A stretch of DNA of 7,038 nucleotides from JBBRLA01 sp038231615 (GTDB lineage Bacteria > Myxococcota_A > Polyangia > Palsa-1104 > JAEUJZ01): assembly GCA_038231615.1 (NCBI GenBank), contig JBBRLA010000462.1, positions 1-7,038 on the forward strand. The letters are read 5' to 3'. The notes beneath the pieces are model-generated. The model saw nothing but the letters and a program-made list of their open reading frames with translations, was not told the origin of the DNA and did no database searches. The first letter of the stretch is position 1; each line of letters starts with the position of its first letter. Below are positions 1 through 5,984 of the stretch, in pieces. A program made the translations under genes and the position numbers.

Positions 1-240
1 CTCGTGGATGAATCAGGTAGAGCAGTGGTTCTCGATCCTGCAACGCAAGCGGTTTTCCGTCTCCAACTTCGCCGACCTGAAGGATCTGGAGAGCAAGATT
101 TTGTCCTTCATTAAGGAGTGGAATCAGACCGCGCACCCGTTTCGCTGGTCGCGCAAATCCTTCGACAAGGTACTGGCCAAGCGGGAAGTTTCATCGCAGG
201 CGGCATGAGCGTCCGGTCTGGTTACTAAATTGCGGGGTGT
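1..240 (+). mobile_element. Right part of an IS630-family insertion sequence; end near 225-240 is tentative
   Basis: The transposase tail and the short non-coding stretch after its stop belong to one insertion sequence entering from the left. The bases around 222-237 (GTTACTAAATTGCGG and following) sit about where a terminal inverted repeat would be expected, 15-30 bases after the transposase stop, and resemble IS630-type ends with a TTACT..A.TGCGG core. The matching left repeat is outside the window, so the exact end and the TA target duplication cannot be confirmed. The presence of the element is well supported; its right boundary is an inference. Confidence 0.5.
2..208 (+). CDS. IS630-family transposase, C-terminal part (5' end outside window)
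   Basis: This is the C-terminal part of a DDE transposase of the IS630/Tc1-mariner type, which cuts and rejoins DNA at the ends of its insertion sequence. The reading frame is already open at base 2 and begins S-W-M-N-Q-V-E-Q-W-F-S-I-L-Q-R-K-R, close to the well-known IS630 signature SWLNQVE.WFSILQRKR. The Glu of NQVE is the third catalytic acidic residue of the DDE triad. The usual downstream F/I-x-x-WN segment follows (FIKEWNQTAHPFRW), and the frame stops with TGA at 206-208. The ATG at base 8 lies inside the conserved motif, so it is not the true start. The first two catalytic Asp residues would lie upstream of the window, so it cannot be told whether the element is complete. The next 1 kb contains gene debris, which fits past IS activity here. 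Confidence 0.88.
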   Translation, partial: SWMNQVEQWFSILQRKRFSVSNFADLKDLESKILSFIKEWNQTAHPFRWSRKSFDKVLAKREVSSQAA

Positions 241-674
241 CAAATTGGCTGTCGTTCCGATCGTCACACCGGCTGGAAGGTTGGACTCAAGGGAGGTTAG
301 CTGAAAGGTTATTCGGTGGCGAGTCCTTACATTTGAACCCGATTCGGGTCCTACGTTGGTGAAGCGGCCAACGACCACAATGCCGCGTCTCGGTCGATAC
401 CAAAACGTCAAAACGCAGGCCGGCGCGTCACGTCGACTGGCTGTCGTACCGCCGGAGGTGCCAGCACCAGCCCTGTGTTTGGTCGAACCAGCGCCCGCCA
501 AAGCTGTTCGTGGGCACATGCAGCCTGAACTAGCTTCGGAAGTTCCCACCAGCCAGCCAGACAACTTCGCGGCGCCGGCTATCGGAGAGCCCAATTCAAG
601 TTCGGCAGGTGCACCCGCGGGTACCCTAGAGCCGACCTCTTCGACGGTTGCGCCCGATCCGGTCCCGCGTGTGA
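241..674. other. Stretch without a recognisable gene
   Basis: Both strands have open frames here (plus 356-784, minus 594-124), but neither looks like a convincing gene. The plus frame translates to a Pro/Ala/Ser-rich low-complexity sequence with no domain. The minus frame runs antisense through the transposase tail, so it cannot be an intact gene. Its part near 265-360 reads TNVGPESGSNV and then NLPAGVTIG, which faintly recalls the conserved-repeat (DUF11) pattern of surface proteins, but the spacing is wrong for that family. No tRNA, strong promoter or strong hairpin was seen. It probably represents the decayed flank of the insertion sequence. Confidence 0.5.
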
Positions 675-758
675 GCCTCGAGGGCCAATCCCGAGGAGAA
701 CGCCCTGCGGGCCCGCTACCAGAAGGAGTTCGCCGAGGCGTACCAGGGCGCCCTCGGG
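675..758 (+). pseudogene. Short plus-strand coding-like remnant, unknown family
   Basis: After a TGA at 672-674 the plus frame opens and reads ASRANPEENALRARY and then QKEFAEAYQGALG. This is amphipathic, charged and helix-like, unlike the low-complexity translations of the other frames in this stretch. It has no start codon of its own. The coding look ends at about 755, exactly where minus-strand homology to the FG-GAP repeat begins. I do not recognise the family. It is probably a fragment of a gene cut by a rearrangement; a chance open frame is possible. Confidence 0.3.
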
Positions 759-998
759 GCTGTTCCAGCCGTTCGCATCACTGAAGTCTGCCTGCCATAC
801 GCTGCCTGCGTCGAACTGGCTGCCATTGGAGAGCGCGCAGACGATTCCAGCAGTACCGCGTCCACAAACGTCGCTCTTGCCATCGCCATTTACGTCAACG
901 AGACGGATGGTCGAATAGTACTCGGGCTTGTTCCAACCGTTCGCATCACTGAAGTCTGCGTTATCGGAGAATCTCCGCCGCTCCGGGTGCACGTCCAC
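753..998 (-). pseudogene. FG-GAP/VCBS-repeat protein fragment
   Basis: The minus frame carries one full and one partial copy of a 56-residue repeat. It begins ADFSDANGWNKPEYYSTIRL, continues VDVNGDGKSDVCGRG and GIVCALSNGSQFDAGSVWQ, and then restarts with ADFSDANGWN. The DVNGDGKSD core is the calcium-binding loop of FG-GAP/VCBS repeats, which fold as beta-propeller blades in secreted proteins; the FSDANGWN..YYSTI wording is frequent in myxobacterial examples. A full protein would need several more copies. Here homology stops after NSPE at about 753, and the frame then runs on into unrelated sequence to a stop near 579. Upstream, the frame continues into an unrelated LIIVVSDGVDVHPE segment. This is a broken internal piece with no plausible start (the GTG at 998 has no clear role). 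Confidence 0.72.
761..958. repeat. Two copies of a 30-bp direct repeat, 168 bp apart
   Basis: Bases 761-790 and 929-958 are identical at 29 of 30 positions (A/G difference at 768/936). The period of 168 bp equals 56 codons, and the repeat encodes the SDANGWN part of each FG-GAP unit on the minus strand. Such high DNA identity between blades points to recent internal duplication or ongoing homogenisation in the parent gene. Confidence 0.85.
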
Positions 999-1179
999 AC
1001 CGTCCGAGACGACGATGATCAGCCGGCGTCCCGGGCTGGACCCGCTGGTTGCGGCCGTGGTGGTGCTCTTCGTGAAGGGCCGCGCCGGCGGTCGTGATGT
1101 CGTCGCCCTCCCCCGGGGCCAGGGTGCCGCAGGCAGAGGTGGCGGTCAGGGTGAGGCACAACAGGAGGGATCGGTTCAT
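961..1179 (-). pseudogene. Lipoprotein N-terminus with degenerate continuation
   Basis: The frame starts MNRSLLLCLTLTATSACGT: a positively charged n-region, a short hydrophobic core and a signal peptidase II site (T-S-A-C, lipid-bearing Cys17). It is preceded by a good Shine-Dalgarno (AAGGAGAG, minus 1192-1185) five bases before the ATG, so translation could begin here. A -10-like TAGAAA preceded by TGC lies at 1217-1212. After about 32 residues the sequence turns into a His/Arg-rich run and stops at 961. The neighbouring frame takes over with LIIVVSDGVDVHPE, resembling a von Willebrand A beta-strand, and then the FG-GAP repeats. A frameshift near the C/G-rich run at about 1105-1118 would join them, but a simple rearrangement explains the data equally well. 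As written it is a 72-codon truncated product. Confidence 0.5.
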
Positions 1180-1271
1180 GGGGGCTCTCCTTTTCGTTCG
1201 TCAGGCAGGCTTTTCTAGCAGCCCGAACGCCCAAACGATAGAGAAGGAGCCGTGACAGAAAGAGGGCCCAT

Positions 1272-1310
1272 CAGGGCGGAACAGGGTCAGCTTCACGACC
1301 CTCCGCCCAG
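1272..1310 (-). terminator. Hairpin downstream of the operon, probable terminator or 3'-end stabiliser
   Basis: A strong hairpin lies 34 bases past the stop of the propeller lipoprotein gene. The inner arms AGGGTC (1283-1288) and GACCCT (1297-1302) pair perfectly around an 8-base loop, and the outer arms GGGCGG (1274-1279) and CCGCCC (1303-1308) add six more GC pairs, with a 3-base bulge (1280-1282) on one side. On the minus strand it is followed by a pyrimidine-rich but not uninterrupted T stretch (CCCTCTTTCTGTC). It is thus not a textbook intrinsic terminator, but its position fits the end of this transcript. Confidence 0.5.
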
Positions 1311-1344
1311 GGTGGGGACAGACGGCCTTTCAGCGTCCGGCGGT

Positions 1345-3786
1345 TCAGGGCGCCGGCACCAAGCGCAGGGCGGTGCTGCCCTGACCCAGGAGCCACACGT
1401 CGCCGGGGCCGGTGCCGAATACTCGGTACAGGTCATTGCGCGTCCCGCTACGCACCGTGCTGTTCCAACTCCGCCCGTCCCAGTGCAGGAGCCTGCCGTC
1501 GCGGCCTGCCACCCAGGCATCATCGGGACCGCTGGCCCACCCGGTCATGCGCTGGTCCACGGCCGTGATGTTGTGGGTCTGCACATCGGTCAGGGGCGTC
1601 TGCTTCCACAGGGTCCCATCCCAGTGAAGGGCGATCCAGGTTTGCGCCTGGATCGAGTCGCCGAAGAGGTCAGTCGTCGGGACGGGCAAGATCCCCTCCA
1701 CGATCACCCACACGTCGTTCGGCCCACTGCCAAAGACGCTCCAGAAATGAACCTCCGCTTTCTTGTTCATCAGGTCGGTGGCGAAGGCGGCCTCGATGCG
1801 TTTCTCGGCCTGCCAGGAATCGGCGGACGGGTCGAGGCGCAGGATCTTTGTGCCGCCGACCGCCCAGATCGTCCCGCCGGGGCTACCCCAGACGCTGTAG
1901 AGGTCGTCGGTGACCGGCCGGGTCGTCAGGGGGTCCACTTGCTCTTTTGCCAGGACCGGGGCCTGCCACTTCCCCCCCGTCCGGTGATACAGATTGCCCT
2001 TCTCGCCCACCACCCAGATATTGTCGGGCCCGCTGCCCCACACCCCGTTGAGCTTGAGCTTGTCCACGGTGGTGGTGCTGTCGCCGGCCGTGGTCCAGAT
2101 GGTGTCCCCCGGCGCCTTGTACAGGACCTGCCCCTGGTCGCCCACCGCCCAGATGGTGGCATCGGAACCCCGGCCGCTGCCCCACATGGCGTTCACCGCT
2201 GCGGCCCCCATCGGCCCGGCGCCGGAGGGCAGGACCTCCGGGCTCCACTTCTTGCCATCCCAGTGAGCGAGCGCGCCGGCCTGGAGCGCGACATCGGTGC
2301 CGGCGACCCACACATCCTCGGGGCCGCCGCCCCAGGCGGCGTGGAGGTCCAGGGACAGGGGCAGGCCCACGTTGTCCGGAATGACCTGCACGCTGGCCAG
2401 GGACTTATCGATGACGTGGTACAGCGCCCCGAAGTGCCCCACGGTCCACAGGTCGCCGCCGTCCCCCCACAGGCCGTACAGGTCGCTGGTCACCTTGGGC
2501 TCCCCGGGAATGGCCTGGGACTGGAAGCTGGTACCGCTCCAGCGATACAGGTTGCCGCGCCGGGTCGTGGTGTCGGTCAGCGAGAGCTGGCGGATGTCCC
2601 CGCTGATGACCCACGCGCTGCCCTCACTACCCGGCCAGATCGCCGAGAGCACGTCCGTGGTCCCGGTCATCACCGTGGCCAGGTTCCACGACAGATCCGG
2701 CTTCAGCGTCAGGACCTGCGCGGTCCCGTTGTCCCCTACCAGCCACACGCCGTCGCCCCCCTGGGGGTCCGCCAGGACTCCATAGTAGGTCACGGTGCTG
2801 CTCATGGTGATCGGCCGGGACCAGGTGGTGCCGGTAGCGTCCCCGCGCAACACCGTGCCGCCCTTGCCGACGATCCACAGATCGCCGCTCCGGCCGCGGC
2901 CCATGCTGCGGAAGACCGTGTTCTTCGTCAGCAGAGTGCTCAGGATGCCCTTGTGCATGCCGGGGTCGCCCTCGAACCGGTTGACCACCCTCCAGGGGTG
3001 GACCCCGTCGCTGCGCAGGATGGTGCTGTCGAAGCCCAGCGCCCACACATCGTTGGCGCTGGTGCCGAACACATAGAGCAGATCGCTGCTGACGATGCCA
3101 TTGTTGTTCACCGTCCACGCCTTGCCGTCATAGTGCAGGATGAGGCCTGCATCGCCTACCGCCCAGATGTCATCCGGCCTGGCGCCCCAGATGCCCACCA
3201 GGGGTCGGTCGCCCACCTGGCGGCGCTCGCTGTCTAAAAGCGGCATCGAGGTCCAGGCCTTGCCGTCATAGTGCAGGATGGTGCCCAGGTCCCCCACGGC
3301 CCAGATGTCGTTCTTCGAGAACCCCCATACCCGTCTCAGGTAGTTGCCCTGGGGGGTCGGGTGCTCCCAGCAGAAGCCCTCCGGGCTGCACGTACACAGC
3401 GGAGCGGCCAAGGTGGTGAGTGGCACGGTCAGCGTCACCTGGGGGTCCAGGGTGGTCTGCACCGTGCCGTAGCCGCGCTGCACCACGCAGCGATCGTCCA
3501 GGGCATCGATGCGCACCGAGAGCGGGCCCCGCGGCGCGTCCGCGCGGAGGTTTAAGCCGATCTGGTCCGCCCCCGGGTACTCCACCACGGGGGTCATCAA
3601 GGTCTGGTTGATGGTGGCTTCGACGCGCATCGTGCGCACGGTGTCGGCGCGCCCGCTCAGGGTGACGGCCACCAGGGTCGAGCCGTCCCCGCACCCGGCG
3701 AGGCAGGCGAAAAGCAGCACCGCGGCGTGGGCGCGAGGTGAACCGCGATAGAGAGACGAGGCCAGGACTTGCTTACAATGGAACAT
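1345..3786 (-). CDS. Large lipoprotein with 14 beta-propeller blades
   Basis: A predicted 813-aa surface or periplasmic lipoprotein. The ATG at 3786 is preferred over an upstream in-frame start at 3936 because it follows a Shine-Dalgarno (GGGAG, 3796-3792), lies 14 bases after the TPR gene, and begins a signal peptide ending in L-A-G-C (lipid Cys32). Residues about 35-130 look like a beta-sandwich domain. A Cys-rich link (CTCSPEGFCWEHP, residues 131-143) follows, with the PQGN wording often seen before such propellers in myxobacteria. From residue 153 to the end I count 14 units of about 35-60 residues with the pattern WG....DiWAVG..G.ilHyDGkaW. Blades 1, 2, 8-11 and 13 are clear; 3-7, 12 and 14 are degenerate, and 12 carries an insertion. 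Fourteen units suggest two seven-bladed propellers, though this is inferred. No catalytic motif is seen. The likely role is binding or scaffolding with the co-transcribed TPR protein and kinase; no specific ligand can be named. Confidence 0.88.
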   Translation of the reverse strand: MFHCKQVLASSLYRGSPRAHAAVLLFACLAGCGDGSTLVAVTLSGRADTVRTMRVEATINQTLMTPVVEYPGADQIGLNLRADAPRGPLSVRIDALDDRCVVQRGYGTVQTTLDPQVTLTVPLTTLAAPLCTCSPEGFCWEHPTPQGNYLRRVWGFSKNDIWAVGDLGTILHYDGKAWTSMPLLDSERRQVGDRPLVGIWGARPDDIWAVGDAGLILHYDGKAWTVNNNGIVSSDLLYVFGTSANDVWALGFDSTILRSDGVHPWRVVNRFEGDPGMHKGILSTLLTKNTVFRSMGRGRSGDLWIVGKGGTVLRGDATGTTWSRPITMSSTVTYYGVLADPQGGDGVWLVGDNGTAQVLTLKPDLSWNLATVMTGTTDVLSAIWPGSEGSAWVISGDIRQLSLTDTTTRRGNLYRWSGTSFQSQAIPGEPKVTSDLYGLWGDGGDLWTVGHFGALYHVIDKSLASVQVIPDNVGLPLSLDLHAAWGGGPEDVWVAGTDVALQAGALAHWDGKKWSPEVLPSGAGPMGAAAVNAMWGSGRGSDATIWAVGDQGQVLYKAPGDTIWTTAGDSTTTVDKLKLNGVWGSGPDNIWVVGEKGNLYHRTGGKWQAPVLAKEQVDPLTTRPVTDDLYSVWGSPGGTIWAVGGTKILRLDPSADSWQAEKRIEAAFATDLMNKKAEVHFWSVFGSGPNDVWVIVEGILPVPTTDLFGDSIQAQTWIALHWDGTLWKQTPLTDVQTHNITAVDQRMTGWASGPDDAWVAGRDGRLLHWDGRSWNSTVRSGTRNDLYRVFGTGPGDVWLLGQGSTALRLVPAP
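3113..3280. repeat. Near-identical 30-bp direct repeat between propeller blades 1 and 2
   Basis: Bases 3113-3142 and 3251-3280 match at 29 of 30 positions and are 138 bp (46 codons) apart. They encode the ILHYDGKAWT end of blades 2 and 1 on the minus strand. The other blades share only the protein pattern, so these two are the youngest duplication, or have been homogenised. Confidence 0.85.
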
Positions 3787-3800
3787 GGCAGCTCCCGGGT

Positions 3801-4523
3801 TCAGGGTTTGGTGGTGTCGTGGAAGAGCGCGTCTTTGGTCTGGAACGAGGGCATCGAGGCCTCCCATGGGTGGGTGGTCAAAAGCGCTGCGGTCGTCGCC
3901 CCCGCGGCCACCGCGCCCAGCGTGGTCCAGAACCACCAGCGCTTGTAGAGCGGGCGTCCCTCGGCCTTGTGGGTCGGGCGGGCCATCGCCAGCGCGCCTG
4001 CGGGGAGCGCCCGGGTCGCCGTCGGGGCCGGCGCGGGCTTCGGCAACTGGAGCGGCACCCGGGCCACTTCTTTTGCCTTCTGCTCCCGTTCGGCCTGCTC
4101 GGTCGCCTTCCGGTCCCGCTCCGCCTGCTGCGCCGCGATGCGCTCGTTCTCGCCGATCATGAGGCGCCCCTGCTCGATGCAGGTGTCCGCCTTGGCCTTG
4201 ATCTCGGGCTCGGGATCGGGCTCCAGCTGGAGGTAGCTCTGGCAGAAGCTCATCACCTCCTTGCCATGGCCCAGCTTCCGGTGCGTCTGCCCGATGTTCA
4301 GGAGTAGGCGCGGGAGCTGCTGAATGGCATAGGCGGCCTCGAACTCCTTCAGCGCCGTCAGATAATCCGAAGCTTCATACATCTTCAGGGCCTGCTCGTA
4401 ATGCACCTGAAAGGCGCCCCGGGTCTGGGCGTGCGCCGGGGTGCATGGGAGGCCCGAGATCACAAAGCAGAAGAGCAGTCCTCCGCCCGTGGCTTTAATC
4501 GACGACCTTGATCTTGCCATCAT
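3801..4523 (-). CDS. Exported TPR/coiled-coil protein with C-terminal membrane anchor
   Basis: A 240-aa protein (237 aa from the second ATG at 4520). The longer upstream frame to 4664 lies inside the kinase gene and is not used: the Shine-Dalgarno GAGG (4533-4530) sits six bases before 4523. Residues 1-32 form a signal peptide ending A-H-A before Q33. Residues about 36-115 hold TPR-like helix pairs (HYEQALKMYEASDYLTALKEFEAAYA, split as HYEQALKMYEASDY / LTALKEFEAAYA, then PRLLLNIGQTHRKLG). Residues 125-153 are a charged Ala/Glu/Arg/Lys coiled coil, 157-180 a Pro/Ala linker, and 195-216 (KRWWFWTTLGAVAAGATTAA) a membrane segment with a short tail. This architecture recurs in myxobacterial TPR proteins encoded beside Ser/Thr kinases. 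TPRs mediate protein contacts, so it probably links kinase and lipoprotein. The start overlaps the kinase stop in another frame, suggesting translational coupling. Confidence 0.85.
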   Translation of the reverse strand: MMARSRSSIKATGGGLLFCFVISGLPCTPAHAQTRGAFQVHYEQALKMYEASDYLTALKEFEAAYAIQQLPRLLLNIGQTHRKLGHGKEVMSFCQSYLQLEPDPEPEIKAKADTCIEQGRLMIGENERIAAQQAERDRKATEQAEREQKAKEVARVPLQLPKPAPAPTATRALPAGALAMARPTHKAEGRPLYKRWWFWTTLGAVAAGATTAALLTTHPWEASMPSFQTKDALFHDTTKP

Positions 4524-5823
4524 GGAAAACCTCTTCAGTGGGTGGTTCGATGGGACTGGGGCGCTTCTTCTTGCCCAGGCCCCTGGTCTTTTTGAAGGGG
4601 GCTGCCGGCCCGCCCAGGCTGCCGTCGGGCTCCGCCTGGGGTGGAGGCTCCGGGCGCAGGTCACTCGCTGGTGCGGCGGTCGGCATCAGCGCGGCGGTCG
4701 GCACCGGCGCGGCACTCGGTGTCGGCACCGCTGTCGCCTGGGGTGACCTCACGCCTCCATCGGGCGGGAAGGGACGGTACCGGCTGTTCCACAGCGCGAT
4801 CCCGCTGGTCCACGCCGAGAGCACCAGGAGCAGACTGGCGAGCAGGATGGGCCAGTGGTGCCAGAAGGGCTCCCGCCGGCTGGTGAACGAGCCGCTCATC
4901 CACCCCATCGAGTGCGGATCGGCCAGCGCATGGAAGTCCGGGCTGGACCGGGCCGGCAGCGGGGTGTCGCCCAGCACCTCCGCGATGCGCTCCAGCTGTT
5001 CGACGACCTCGTCCATGGTCGGGCGCGCGTCCGCGGGCTTGGCCAGCATGGCGCAGATCAGCTCGTGCAGCGGTTCTGGAATGTCCGGGACCCACTTTTT
5101 GACGGAGGGCGGGGGCAAGTACAGATGCATGGCGATGATCTCCCCCGGCCAGGAGGAAGAGAAGGGCAGGCGCCCGCTGATCATCTGATAGAGCAACACC
5201 CCCAGCGAGTAGACATCGGTCTTGGCGTCCGCCAGCGCCGCGCCCCGGCACTGCTCGGGGGCCATATAGGCGGGCGTCCCCATCAGCACGCCGGTATGGG
5301 TGCGCAGGTGCTGGCCCTCTCCCTGCATGCTCTCGGAGAGCTTGGCGATGCCGAAGTCCAGGATCTTGGTCCGTTCGCCCCCCGGGTTCTCGGGGTCGGG
5401 GACGATGAAGATGTTCTCCGGCTTCAGGTCGCGATGGGTGACCCCCTTGGCATGGGCGGCGCACAGCGCCGAGGCGAGTTGCCGGCCCAGGCGCACGGCC
5501 TCGATCCCCAGGCCCCCGACGCGCCGCAGGCGCTTGCCCAGCGTCTCCCCGTCCAGGTACTCCAGCACGATGAAGGCGGACCCATCGCTCTGCCGACCGA
5601 ACTCCAGGACGTTGACGATCCCCGGGTGCTGGATCTGGGTGGTCGCCCGCGCTTCCTGGATAAAGCGCGTGGCGATGTCGGGGACCTGGGACAGGTCCTG
5701 ACGCAGGACCTTGATGGCCACCCGCCTGCCGATCTCTTCCTGCACGGCCTCATACACTGTGGCCATGCCACCTTGTCCCAGCACCCGCAGCACGAGATAG
5801 TTCCCGATGCGCTGATCGCTCAT
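4495..5823 (-). CDS. Transmembrane serine/threonine protein kinase (Hanks/PknB type)
   Basis: A 442-aa kinase transferring ATP phosphate to Ser/Thr of target proteins. The start at 5823 is chosen because of its Shine-Dalgarno (GAGG, 5832-5829, five bases before ATG); the in-frame ATG at 5850 has none. The catalytic domain spans residues about 8-282 with all key motifs: glycine loop GQGGMATVYEA (16-26), VAIK Lys38, helix-C Glu57, HRDLKPEN (130-137; Asp132 catalytic, Asn137), DFG (156-158), GTPAYMAPE (182-190) and DVYSLG (203-208). The HRD arginine and Thr residues in the loop (T175, T177, T183) suggest activation by autophosphorylation. A membrane segment lies at 325-345. The outside part (346-442) is Pro/Ala-rich with a basic patch (KKTRGLGKKKRP) and shows no PASTA or other known sensor fold, so the partner proteins downstream may provide sensing. 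It should be catalytically active; its substrates are unknown. Confidence 0.95.
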   Translation of the reverse strand: MSDQRIGNYLVLRVLGQGGMATVYEAVQEEIGRRVAIKVLRQDLSQVPDIATRFIQEARATTQIQHPGIVNVLEFGRQSDGSAFIVLEYLDGETLGKRLRRVGGLGIEAVRLGRQLASALCAAHAKGVTHRDLKPENIFIVPDPENPGGERTKILDFGIAKLSESMQGEGQHLRTHTGVLMGTPAYMAPEQCRGAALADAKTDVYSLGVLLYQMISGRLPFSSSWPGEIIAMHLYLPPPSVKKWVPDIPEPLHELICAMLAKPADARPTMDEVVEQLERIAEVLGDTPLPARSSPDFHALADPHSMGWMSGSFTSRREPFWHHWPILLASLLLVLSAWTSGIALWNSRYRPFPPDGGVRSPQATAVPTPSAAPVPTAALMPTAAPASDLRPEPPPQAEPDGSLGGPAAPFKKTRGLGKKKRPSPIEPPTEEVFHDGKIKVVD

Positions 5824-5856
5824 GACCACCTCTACGGGTTTCGCCGTCATCCGGAT

Positions 5857-5885
5857 TACATAGCAAAGGACACGGCCCGGGCGAA
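5857..5885 (-). promoter_or_regulatory. Possible promoter of the kinase operon
   Basis: On the minus strand an extended -10-like element, TGC followed by TATGTA (5862-5857), lies in front of the kinase. Seventeen bases further upstream is TTCGCC (5885-5880), a weak -35 match. Transcription would begin near 5849, giving a leader of about 26 bases that contains the Shine-Dalgarno for the ATG at 5823, and ruling out the ATG at 5850. In a high-GC multi-sigma organism such a match is only suggestive. Confidence 0.35.
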
Positions 5886-5890
5886 CTTGT

Positions 5891-5905
5891 GCGTGAGAAT
5901 CACGC
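5891..5905. promoter_or_regulatory. Perfect 15-bp dyad between divergent genes, candidate operator
   Basis: GCGTGA-GAA-TCACGC is a perfect inverted repeat with 6-bp arms and a 3-base spacer. It lies near the centre of the 161-bp region between the kinase operon and the GH88 gene, just upstream of the proposed kinase -35 region (centre near -49). That position suits a dimeric regulator acting on one or both promoters. No gene for such a regulator is in the window, and the family of the binder cannot be named. Confidence 0.45.
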
Positions 5906-5957
5906 GCGGACGCCGGTCCCGTCGGACAGCTTGGTCCCGATCTCTTTTTGGGGAAAG

Positions 5958-5980
5958 CGCCGGCCCACCGGCGTATTAAT
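5958..5980 (+). promoter_or_regulatory. Short hairpin and -10-like box before the GH88 gene
   Basis: CGCCGG (5958-5963) and CCGGCG (5968-5973) form a perfect 6-bp inverted repeat with a CCCA loop. It is followed directly by TATTAAT (5974-5980), a fair -10 match and a notably AT-rich spot in this sequence. Transcription would then start about at the ATG (5985), implying a leaderless message, which agrees with the lack of a Shine-Dalgarno. The dyad abuts the -10 box and could be an operator. No convincing -35 is seen. Confidence 0.3.
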
Positions 5981-5984
5981 CCTG

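Noticed and set aside
124..594. Minus-strand frame with TNVGP and NLPAGV segments recalling DUF11 repeats
   Set aside because: The gap between the two motifs is about 11 residues too long for DUF11, and the frame runs antisense into the transposase. Kept only as a weak remark.
761..958. CRISPR-like spaced repeat
   Set aside because: There are only two copies, 168 bp apart, exactly in codon register with FG-GAP protein repeats.
1252..3237. Long open frame of 661 codons on the plus strand, beginning GTG after a GAAGGAG motif
   Set aside because: It is wholly antisense to the propeller lipoprotein, and its translation is Gly/Pro/His/Arg-rich without any domain. Long antisense frames are expected in GC-rich genes with strong third-position bias. 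The Shine-Dalgarno-like motif is probably chance.
3786..3936. Earlier start for the propeller protein at 3936
   Set aside because: The extra 50 residues lie inside the TPR gene and would bury the lipoprotein signal peptide; the ATG at 3786 has a ribosome-binding site.
5850..5850. Earlier kinase start (ATG at 5850) giving nine more residues
   Set aside because: It has no Shine-Dalgarno and would coincide with the likely transcript start; the ATG at 5823 has a good one.
4855..5979. Plus-strand open frame of 374 codons opposite the kinase
   Set aside because: The minus strand encodes a kinase with every catalytic motif; this frame is its shadow.
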